From assembly GCA_001770415.1 (NCBI GenBank), contig MEQX01000064.1:1-53914 (forward strand): a DNA stretch of 53,914 nt, in the 5' to 3' direction. The notes below the pieces were generated by a model. It saw nothing but the letters and a program-made list of their open reading frames with translations. It was not told where the DNA came from and did no database searches. Shown here one piece after another: positions 47,161 through 53,914 of this stretch (position 1 is the first letter of the stretch; every line of letters begins with the position of its first letter). The stretch is from Betaproteobacteria bacterium RIFCSPLOWO2_02_FULL_63_19 (GTDB lineage Bacteria; Pseudomonadota; Gammaproteobacteria; Burkholderiales; SG8-39). Both the position numbers and the translations under genes were made by a program.

Positions 47161-47187
47161 CTTGAAAAAGTCCCGATCACCCCAACC
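47161..47187 (+). promoter_or_regulatory. sigma-32 (heat-shock) promoter upstream of grpE
   Basis: CTTGAAA (47161-47167) and CCCCAACC (47180-47187) are 12 bases apart, close to the sigma-32 consensus CTTGAAA and CCCCATNT. It lies about 60 bases before grpE. The rest of the 321-base gap after hemH (46927-47247) shows no gene. Confidence 0.65.
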
Positions 47188-47247
47188 AACGAAGGCTGAA
47201 GCCTGTCCGTCGGCGAGTCGGCCACTGAGTTACGGAGCCTAGAGACG

Positions 47248-47853
47248 ATGTCAGAGGAACAGCAACGCCACGTTGCCCAAAGCAACAACACAAACAATCA
47301 CGAGAACGATGTGCGCGAAGAGCTGCAGCCGGAGCCGGAATCACCTCAGGACGCAGCCTCCGAGCAGAGTGCGGAGAGCACCGAATCCGCTCCGGACACG
47401 GAAACCCTGCTGCGCCAGGCGGAACTCAAGGCGCAGGAAAGCCACGATGCCTGGCTCCGGGCCAAGGCCGAGGCCGACAATGTCCGCAAGCGCGCCCAGG
47501 TGGACATCGCCAACGCCCACAAATACGCCACCGAAACCTTTGCCTCGGACCTGCTTCCGGTGAAGGACAGCCTGGAAGCCGCGCTGGCCGCGGAAAATGC
47601 CACCCTCGACGCGCTGAAGAGCGGTGTCGAACTGACCTTGAAACAGCTTTCGGCGGTATTCGACAAGGCGAACCTGAGAGAACTGAACCCAGCCGGGGAA
47701 AAGTTCGACCCGCACCGCCATCAGGCGATCAGCATGCTGCCCTCGGACAAGGAGCCCAATACCGTGATCAACGTGCTTCAAAAGGGATACCTGCTGCACG
47801 ACCGGGTAATCCGCCCGGCCCTGGTCACCGTCGCCCAGAACAAGGACGCTTGA
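47248..47853 (+). CDS. grpE: nucleotide exchange factor GrpE
   Basis: A 201-residue protein. A disordered acidic N-terminus (residues 1-65, rich in Glu, Asn and Ser) leads into the long coiled coil ([30 protein letters not shown]) and then the beta domain ending in [20 protein letters not shown]. GrpE releases ADP from DnaK. It is the first of grpE-dnaK-dnaJ. Confidence 0.96.
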   Translation: MSEEQQRHVAQSNNTNNHENDVREELQPEPESPQDAASEQSAESTESAPDTETLLRQAELKAQESHDAWLRAKAEADNVRKRAQVDIANAHKYATETFASDLLPVKDSLEAALAAENATLDALKSGVELTLKQLSAVFDKANLRELNPAGEKFDPHRHQAISMLPSDKEPNTVINVLQKGYLLHDRVIRPALVTVAQNKDA

Positions 47854-47881
47854 GCGGCCGCGGCGCCAGAGCGGTTCGCCG

Positions 47882-47909
47882 CTTGACATCGGCCGCATCG
47901 GCCCCATAT
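47882..47909 (+). promoter_or_regulatory. sigma-32 (heat-shock) promoter upstream of dnaK
   Basis: CTTGACA (47882-47888) and CCCCATAT (47902-47909) with a 13-base spacer match the sigma-32 consensus at 6 of 7 and all scored positions. It lies 43 bases before the dnaK ATG, so dnaK can be induced by itself in addition to readthrough from grpE. Confidence 0.85.
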
Positions 47910-47951
47910 CCGGCATAGAGTCATTCGCTAATCGAAGCAGAAGGAAAGACC

Positions 47952-49877
47952 ATGGGAAAGATCATCGGAATTGACCTCGGCACGACCAACTCCTGCGTAG
48001 CCATCATGGAGAGCGGCAAGCCCAAGGTGATCGAGAACTCGGAGGGCTCGCGCACGACGCCCTCGATCGTCGCCTACATGGAAGACGGCGAGGTCATCGT
48101 CGGCGCGTCCGGGAAGCGGCAGGCCGTGACGAATCCGAGGAACACGCTTTTTGCGGTCAAACGCCTCATCGGCCGTCGCTTCGACGAAAAGGAAGTGCAT
48201 AAAGACATCGACCTGATGCCTTTCAGGATCATCAAGGCGGATAACAACGACGCATGGGTCGAAGTTCGCGGCAAGAAAATCGCGCCTCAGGAAGTCTCCG
48301 CCCACGTGCTGCGCAAGATGAAGAAGACGGCCGAGGATTATCTCGGCGAGGAAGTGACCGAGGCCGTAATCACGGTTCCGGCATATTTCAACGATTCGCA
48401 GCGTCAGGCGACCAAGGATGCAGGGCGCATAGCCGGTCTCGAGGTCAAGCGCATCATCAACGAACCAACCGCGGCCGCGCTCGCGTTCGGGCTGGACAAG
48501 AAGGAAGGCGACCGCAAGATCGCCGTCTACGATCTGGGCGGCGGCACCTTCGACATTTCCATCATCGAAATCGCCGTCGTCGAAGGCGAACACCAGTTCG
48601 AGGTGCTTTCCACCAATGGCGACACGTTTCTCGGCGGCGAAGACTTCGACCAGCGCCTGATCGACTACCTCTGCGACGAATTCAAGAAGGAACAGGGCAT
48701 CGACCTGCGCAAAGACGTGCTGGCGCTGCAGCGGCTCAAGGACGCAGCGGAAAAGGCAAAGGTCGAGTTGTCGTCGAGCCAACAGACGGAAATCAACCTT
48801 CCGTACGTCACTGCCGACGCCTCGGGACCGAAGCATCTGGCGATCAAGGTGACGCGTGCCAAGTTCGAGAGCCTGGTCGAGGCGCTGATCGAAAAGACCG
48901 TCGAGCCCTGCCGCATCGCGCTCAAGGATGCCGGATGCAAGGTTTCGGACATCGAAGACGTGATCCTGGTGGGCGGAATGACGCGCATGCCCAAGGTCCA
49001 GGACACGGTGAAGGACTTTTTCGGCAAGGAGCCGCGGCGCGATGTCAACCCGGATGAAGCCGTCGCCGTGGGCGCTGCCATCCAGGGCGGTGTGCTCAAG
49101 GGCGACGTCAAGGACGTGCTGCTTCTGGACGTGACACCGCTGTCGCTCGGCATCGAGACGCTCGGCGGCGTGATGACCAAGCTGATTCAAAAAAACACGA
49201 CGATCCCGACCAAGGCCTCGCAGGTCTTCTCCACTGCCGACGACAATCAGTCGGCGGTTACCATCCACGTGCTGCAAGGCGAGCGCGAAATGGCGGCCGG
49301 CAACAAGAGTCTCGGTCAGTTCAACCTGACCGATATACCGCCCGCGCCGCGCGGCATGCCGCAGATCGAGGTCACGTTCGACATCGACGCCAATGGCATC
49401 CTGCACGTGTCGGCCAAGGACAAGGCGACCGGCAAGGAAAACAAGATCAAGATCCAGGCCTCGGGCGGCCTCACTGAAGCCGAAATCCAGCGCATGGTGA
49501 AGGATGCGGAGGCGCACGCCGAAGAGGACCGCAAGGCGCACGAACTCGTTACCTCCCGTAATCAGTGTGATGCGCTGATTCATTCAGTGAGAAAGTCGCT
49601 CCACGAGCACGGCGACAAACTCAGCGCGGACGAGAAGAGCGCCCTCGAGACGGCGATCAAGAACGCCGAGGAAGCGCTCAAGTCCGACGACAAGGAAAAG
49701 ATCGACGCCCAGGCGCAGGCGCTCGGGCAGGCGGCGCAAAAACTCGGTGAGAAGATGTACGCCGAGGCGCAGGCCGCGCAGGCGGAGTCGGCAAAGAGCG
49801 GTGCGAAAGAGGGGTCGAAGGAAGACGACGCGAACGTCGTCGATGCGGAGTTCACCGAAGTCAAGGACAAGAAATAG
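47952..49877 (+). CDS. dnaK: molecular chaperone DnaK (Hsp70)
   Basis: A 641-residue Hsp70. The ATPase domain shows [20 protein letters not shown], the phosphate loop [13 protein letters not shown] and [11 protein letters not shown]; the linker is [18 protein letters not shown]; the lid ends with the conserved [14 protein letters not shown] tail. It folds client proteins with DnaJ and GrpE. AGAAGGAAAG precedes the ATG. Confidence 0.98.
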   Translation: MGKIIGIDLGTTNSCVAIMESGKPKVIENSEGSRTTPSIVAYMEDGEVIVGASGKRQAVTNPRNTLFAVKRLIGRRFDEKEVHKDIDLMPFRIIKADNNDAWVEVRGKKIAPQEVSAHVLRKMKKTAEDYLGEEVTEAVITVPAYFNDSQRQATKDAGRIAGLEVKRIINEPTAAALAFGLDKKEGDRKIAVYDLGGGTFDISIIEIAVVEGEHQFEVLSTNGDTFLGGEDFDQRLIDYLCDEFKKEQGIDLRKDVLALQRLKDAAEKAKVELSSSQQTEINLPYVTADASGPKHLAIKVTRAKFESLVEALIEKTVEPCRIALKDAGCKVSDIEDVILVGGMTRMPKVQDTVKDFFGKEPRRDVNPDEAVAVGAAIQGGVLKGDVKDVLLLDVTPLSLGIETLGGVMTKLIQKNTTIPTKASQVFSTADDNQSAVTIHVLQGEREMAAGNKSLGQFNLTDIPPAPRGMPQIEVTFDIDANGILHVSAKDKATGKENKIKIQASGGLTEAEIQRMVKDAEAHAEEDRKAHELVTSRNQCDALIHSVRKSLHEHGDKLSADEKSALETAIKNAEEALKSDDKEKIDAQAQALGQAAQKLGEKMYAEAQAAQAESAKSGAKEGSKEDDANVVDAEFTEVKDKK

Positions 49878-50132
49878 CGCCACGTGCGTCGCGGTCAGCG
49901 CGACGCCCTGAGGTGCCGGAATCAGGCGGATGCCGCAGGGCGTCCGCGGGTTCCGGCTGAGTTGCGTTTGCGGGGCCGTCCGCGCGTCAACAGACGCCGG
50001 GGGCATGGTCGAAATTGAATGGGGTTCGCCGTTTCGGCACGTTGCAGATGAGCAGCGGGGTCAAACGGCGGGAAATCGAAAGGCGAAACAGCCGTTGCGG
50101 CTGTGCAGGCCAAGAGCGGAAGAAATCGAGTC

Positions 50133-51254
50133 ATGGCGAAACGAGACTACTACGACGTGCTGGGTGTCAACCGCGATGCCAACGACGAAACCATCAAGAA
50201 GGCATACCGCAAGCTCGCCATGAAGCATCATCCGGACCGCAATCCGGACGACAAGAACGCGGAAGACAAATTCAAGGAGGCGAAGCAAGCATACGAAGTT
50301 CTCTCCGACGAACACAAGCGGGCCGTCTACGATCGCCATGGCCACGCGGGCGTCGACGCCTCCGCCGCGGGCATGGGTAGCGGCGCAGGATTTGCGAACT
50401 TCGCCGATGCCTTCGGCGATATATTCGGCGACATCTTCGGAAACGCGCGCGGCGGCCGTTCTTCCGTCTACCGCGGCGCCGACCTGCGCTACAACCTTGA
50501 AATCACCCTGGAGCAGGCAGCGCACGGTACCGACACCAAGATCCGCATTCCGACGCATGAAGCCTGCGAGACGTGTCGCGGCAGCGGTGCCAAGCCGGGT
50601 ACGCAGCCCGTCACCTGCCCGACGTGTAGCGGCCACGGCCAGGTGCGCCTGCAGCAGGGATTCTTCTCGATCCAGCAGACCTGTCCGAAATGTCATGGCG
50701 CAGGCAAGGTCGTTTCCGATCCCTGCCCCGCGTGCAGTGGCGCCGGCCGGGTAAAGAGGCAGAAGACGCTATCGGTAAGAATCCCGGCCGGCGTTGACGA
50801 TGGCGACCGGATCCGGCTCGCGGGCGAAGGCGAACACGGGGTCAACAGCGGCCCGCCCGGGGATCTCTACGTGCAGATCCAGATCAGGGCCCACCCGGTG
50901 TTCCAGCGCGACCATGACGACCTGCACTGCGAGATGCCGATAAGCTTCGCGACAGCCGCGTTGGGCAGCGAGATCGAAATCCCGACGCTCGACGGATCGG
51001 CCAAGATCAAGGTGCCCGCTGAAACCCAGTCGGGCAAAGTGTTCCGCCTGCGCGGCAAGGGCATCAAGGGAGTACGCAGCCACGCGCACGGCGACCTCCT
51101 TTGCCACGTCGTCCTCGAAACGCCGGTCAACCTCACCGAGCGCCAGAAGGAACTGCTGCGCGAATTCGAAAACGTCACGCAGAAGGACCGCGAGCGGCAC
51201 AATCCGCGTGCCAAGTCTTGGATGGACAAGGTGAAAGAATTCTTCGCGGCCTGA
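50133..51254 (+). CDS. dnaJ: co-chaperone DnaJ (Hsp40, type I)
   Basis: A 373-residue class I J-protein. The J domain has the HPD tripeptide ([10 protein letters not shown]), followed by a Gly/Phe linker, four CxxCxGxG zinc repeats ([32 protein letters not shown]) and the C-terminal client domain. It stimulates DnaK ATPase. ATG 50133 is the standard start, 255 bases behind dnaK; that gap holds no clear terminator or promoter. Confidence 0.97.
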   Translation: MAKRDYYDVLGVNRDANDETIKKAYRKLAMKHHPDRNPDDKNAEDKFKEAKQAYEVLSDEHKRAVYDRHGHAGVDASAAGMGSGAGFANFADAFGDIFGDIFGNARGGRSSVYRGADLRYNLEITLEQAAHGTDTKIRIPTHEACETCRGSGAKPGTQPVTCPTCSGHGQVRLQQGFFSIQQTCPKCHGAGKVVSDPCPACSGAGRVKRQKTLSVRIPAGVDDGDRIRLAGEGEHGVNSGPPGDLYVQIQIRAHPVFQRDHDDLHCEMPISFATAALGSEIEIPTLDGSAKIKVPAETQSGKVFRLRGKGIKGVRSHAHGDLLCHVVLETPVNLTERQKELLREFENVTQKDRERHNPRAKSWMDKVKEFFAA

Positions 51255-51292
51255 CTGGCACGAAGAATTCCGCTTTGCCCGCCGCTGAGGGC

Positions 51293-52672
51293 TCAGGAGC
51301 GACGCCAGGTCGTGCCCTTTGCGCTGTCTTCCAGAACGATCCCTTTGGCGAGCAGCTCCGCGCGGATCTCGTCGGCGCGCGCAAAGTTCTTCGCGGACCG
51401 GGCGTCCCTGCGTGCAGCAATCAGCGTCTCGATCTCGGCCTCTGAAATCGATCCCTCCGCGGCACCCGCGGGCATGGCTTTGAGAAATTCTTCGCTGTCG
51501 CGCTCGAGCAGTCCGAGGATTCCTCCCAGTGCGCGCAGCTGGCGCCGCAGACCGGCCGAGCCACTTCGATTCGCCTCGTTCGCGAGATCGAACAGTGCGG
51601 CAACCGCCTCCGGCGTATTGAAATCGTCATCCATCGCCTCGCGAAAACGCTTCGCGTGAGGCTCTTCCCAATCCGGCGCGTTCGTCTCGATCGGAATCCC
51701 TTTCACTGACGTGTAGAGCCGTGCCAGGCTCTGGCGCGCGTCTTCCAGGTGCTGGTCCGAATAGTTGAGCGGACTGCGATAGTGTGCGCGCACGATGAAG
51801 AAACGCACCACCTCGGGATCGAAGCGCTTCGTAATGTCGCGAATAGTGGAGAAATTGCCCAGCGACTTCGACATCTTCTCGTTATCGACGCGAACGAACC
51901 CGTTGTGCATCCAAATGTTGACGAACGTCGAGCCGGTCGCGCCCTCGCTCTGCGCAATCTCGTTTTCGTGGTGCGGAAACTGAAGATCCTGGCCGCCGCC
52001 GTGGATGTCGATATGCTCACCCAGCAGCGCGCACGACATTGCCGAACACTCGACATGCCAGCCCGGGCGGCCTTTGCCCCACGGCGAATCCCAGGCGGGT
52101 TCACCCTCCTTCGCGTGCTTCCAGAGCACGAAGTCGAGCGGATCGCGCTTGCTCGATGCCACCTCGACCCGCTCGCCGGCACGCAATTCGTCCAGCGACT
52201 TGCCTGAGAGCTTTCCGTAACCGCCGAACGCGCGCACCGAAAAGTTGACGTCGCCGTCGGACGCCATGTAGGCGAGGCCCTGCTGTTGGAGCCTACCGAT
52301 GAGCGAAAGCATCTGCGGAACGTAGTGCGTAGCGCGAGGCTCCAGATCGGGCTTCTGCACGCCCAGCGCGGCCGCATCCTCGTTCATGTAGCGGATAAAC
52401 CGCTCCGTGAGTGCGCCGATCGTCTCGCTGTTCTCCACCGCGCGCCTGATGATCTTGTCGTCAATGTCGGTAATATTGCGCACATAGGTCAGTTTGTAGC
52501 CGCTCGCGCGCAGCCAGCGTTGCACCAGGTCGAACACCAGAAGGAATCGTGCATGTCCGAGGTGGCAATAGTCGTAGACGGTCACGCCGCACACGTACAT
52601 TTTCACGAACGGCGGCGCGATCGGAATGAAATCCTGCTTGGCGCGTGTCAGTGTGTTATAGATGCGCAGCAC
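51293..52672 (-). CDS. cysS: cysteine--tRNA ligase
   Basis: A 459-residue class I synthetase. It has the HIGH-like [13 protein letters not shown], the zinc ligands Cys in [10 protein letters not shown] and in WHVECSAMS with the His in [12 protein letters not shown], and KMSKSLGNF. The frame lacks an ATG near the normal beginning. GTG 52672 gives the expected N-terminus [17 protein letters not shown] 52720 is the other option. It converges on dnaJ and diverges from the TPR gene. Confidence 0.96.
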   Translation of the reverse strand: MLRIYNTLTRAKQDFIPIAPPFVKMYVCGVTVYDYCHLGHARFLLVFDLVQRWLRASGYKLTYVRNITDIDDKIIRRAVENSETIGALTERFIRYMNEDAAALGVQKPDLEPRATHYVPQMLSLIGRLQQQGLAYMASDGDVNFSVRAFGGYGKLSGKSLDELRAGERVEVASSKRDPLDFVLWKHAKEGEPAWDSPWGKGRPGWHVECSAMSCALLGEHIDIHGGGQDLQFPHHENEIAQSEGATGSTFVNIWMHNGFVRVDNEKMSKSLGNFSTIRDITKRFDPEVVRFFIVRAHYRSPLNYSDQHLEDARQSLARLYTSVKGIPIETNAPDWEEPHAKRFREAMDDDFNTPEAVAALFDLANEANRSGSAGLRRQLRALGGILGLLERDSEEFLKAMPAGAAEGSISEAEIETLIAARRDARSAKNFARADEIRAELLAKGIVLEDSAKGTTWRRS

Positions 52673-52797
52673 GTAAGAAAACGGAACGGCCGACCCATAC
52701 GGGTGGGCGGCATACCGCAAAAGGTTGATTATTGTGGATTTTGAAGGCTTCTTGCTAAAATCAGCAATTGTCCAGCCGTCTTAGGAAGTCTAACACA

Positions 52798-53856
52798 ATG
52801 ACAGTTGCCCTCCGGCTGCTCGCCCTTGTTCTGAGCCTTGCATTTGCGTCTTCGTCGTATGCTCAAACGAATGAACTTCAGGACATCGGCCGCCTGTTGA
52901 AACAAGGCGATCGGGCTCAGGCGCTCGAGCGCGTCGACCGATACCTCGCGTCCAGGCCGCGCGACGCTCAGGGCCGCTTCCTGAAGGGCCTGATCCTTGC
53001 CGAGCAGAACAAGGTTCCCGAGGCGATCGAAATCTTCTCCAAGCTTTCCAAGGACTATCCCGAGTTGCCCGAGCCCTACAACAACCTCGCCGTCCTTCAC
53101 GCTGCACAGGGACAGTACGAGAAGGCCCGGCAGGCGCTCGAAATGTCGATACGCACGCATCCGAGTTATGCCACGGCGTACGAGAACCTCGGCGACGTCT
53201 ACACCAAGCTCGCCAGCCAGGCTTACGACAAGGCGCTGCAGCTCGATTCCACCAACTCCGCAGCACAGACGAAACTTGCATTGGTGCGGGAAATGATCTC
53301 GGGCGCCAACCAGCCTCCTCGTGGCACCGCGTCGATCGAAACCGCCAAGCCCGCCGCGGTGGCAGCCGCCCCGAAGGCCAGCGCCGCCGCGTCCAAGGCC
53401 GCGGTGGAACAGAAGGTCCCCGCCAAGGCACCGCCCGCCGCGAAGGCCGATGAGAAGGTGGCCGCCGCCAGCCCCGCTGCCAGTCCGGTCGCAAAAGGAA
53501 AATCGCGCGCAGCGAATACGGAAGACGTGATCAAGGCGGTGCACGCGTGGGCGCGGGCATGGTCCAAACAGGATGTCGCGGCGTACCTGGCGTCGTATGC
53601 GCGCGATTTCAGGACACCCAACGGCGAACCACGCGCTGCATGGGAGAAACTGCGCAGACAGCGTGTCAGCAGACCCAAGAGTATCGAGGTGGAAATCGAG
53701 CAGATTAAAGTCGACATGATGGACGACAGCCGTGCGACCGCTAGTTTTCTTCAGCGCTATCAGTCCAATACTCTCAAGGTCAACACCGATAAGACACTGG
53801 TCATGGTGCGCAGCGGCGAAAAATGGCTGATCCAGCAGGAACGGGCCAGCAATTGA
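52798..53856 (+). CDS. secreted TPR protein with C-terminal NTF2/SnoaL-like domain
   Basis: A 352-residue protein with a signal peptide (ALRLLALVLSLAFASSSYAQ). Residues 25-165 or so carry tetratricopeptide repeats (DAQGRFLKGLILAEQNKVPE, PEPYNNLAVLHAAQGQYEKA, SYATAYENLGDVYTKLA). An Ala/Pro/Lys linker follows to about 235, then a domain of about 110 residues (VIKAVHAWARAWSKQDVAAY, LVMVRSGEKWLIQQE) of the NTF2-like type often found on periplasmic proteins. It probably acts as a periplasmic scaffold, perhaps in envelope assembly. AGGAAG lies 9 bases before ATG 52798. Confidence 0.82.
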   Translation: MTVALRLLALVLSLAFASSSYAQTNELQDIGRLLKQGDRAQALERVDRYLASRPRDAQGRFLKGLILAEQNKVPEAIEIFSKLSKDYPELPEPYNNLAVLHAAQGQYEKARQALEMSIRTHPSYATAYENLGDVYTKLASQAYDKALQLDSTNSAAQTKLALVREMISGANQPPRGTASIETAKPAAVAAAPKASAAASKAAVEQKVPAKAPPAAKADEKVAAASPAASPVAKGKSRAANTEDVIKAVHAWARAWSKQDVAAYLASYARDFRTPNGEPRAAWEKLRRQRVSRPKSIEVEIEQIKVDMMDDSRATASFLQRYQSNTLKVNTDKTLVMVRSGEKWLIQQERASN

Positions 53857-53914
53857 CTAGGCAGTCCGCTCGAACAACCCCAGCAAGGTCATCACGAAGC
53901 GGCGGATCGGCGGC
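53857..53914 (-). CDS. possible C-terminus of a minus-strand gene entering from the right
   Basis: The last 58 bases keep an open minus-strand frame that ends at TAG 53857-53859 with RRFVMTLLGLFERTA. It begins one base after the TPR gene stop, so the two would converge tightly. Too short to name a family. Confidence 0.3.
   Translation of the reverse strand, partial: PPIRRFVMTLLGLFERTA

Noticed and set aside
44640..47247. CIRCE element for HrcA
   Set aside because: I looked around hrcA, hemH and grpE for TTAGCACTC paired with GAGTGCTAA and found no acceptable match.
47928..49583. A 551-codon minus-strand frame antisense to dnaK
   Set aside because: Antisense frames of this sort over dnaK are well known artefacts; no support for translation.

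Overview
The window reads as a chromosomal segment of a high-GC betaproteobacterium. Two conserved housekeeping blocks suggest this by gene order: thrS-infC-rpmI-rplT-pheS-pheT-ihfA-merR-like-tRNA-Pro, and hrcA-hemH-grpE-dnaK-dnaJ with nadK-recN running the other way. No species can be named from the sequence alone.

Region 1 (1-21.5 kb) is an accessory catabolic and transport region. It holds the end of one UbiD-type decarboxylase and one complete UbiD. On the minus strand there is a sugar-type ABC transporter (ATPase, permease, binding protein) with a class II aldolase, preceded by an alpha/beta hydrolase and a creatinase-like M24 protein. On the plus strand are a solitary TRAP binding protein, an LVIVD-repeat protein, and a NitT/TauT-type ABC transporter with two different permeases followed by an NAD-dependent epimerase. 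An OprB-like porin, a small histidine kinase and an MFS exporter complete the region. Two gene remnants (cupin N-terminus, M24 C-terminus) flank the epimerase.

Region 2 (21.7-33.4 kb) is a metal-resistance island. A canonical mer promoter drives merTPFA to the right. To the left of merR lies an unusual operon under a second MerR-family promoter: a small HMA metallochaperone, a CcdA-like membrane thiol protein and a P1B-type ATPase with YPC in place of the usual CPC motif. Beyond merA come a broken EAL/YiiX-like gene cut off at the mer end, an AhpD-like protein, a Pit phosphate transporter, an ArsM-type arsenite methyltransferase, an orphan HigA, a MazEF-like pair and the C-terminal remnant of a tyrosine integrase next to tRNA-Pro. 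This fits a decayed island inserted at that tRNA.

Region 3 (33.4-53.9 kb) is core genome: translation genes, with an intrinsic terminator before pheS and another almost touching the thrS start codon; tRNA-Val(GAC); recN; nadK; and the heat-shock genes with two good sigma-32 promoters. It ends with cysS and a TPR protein.
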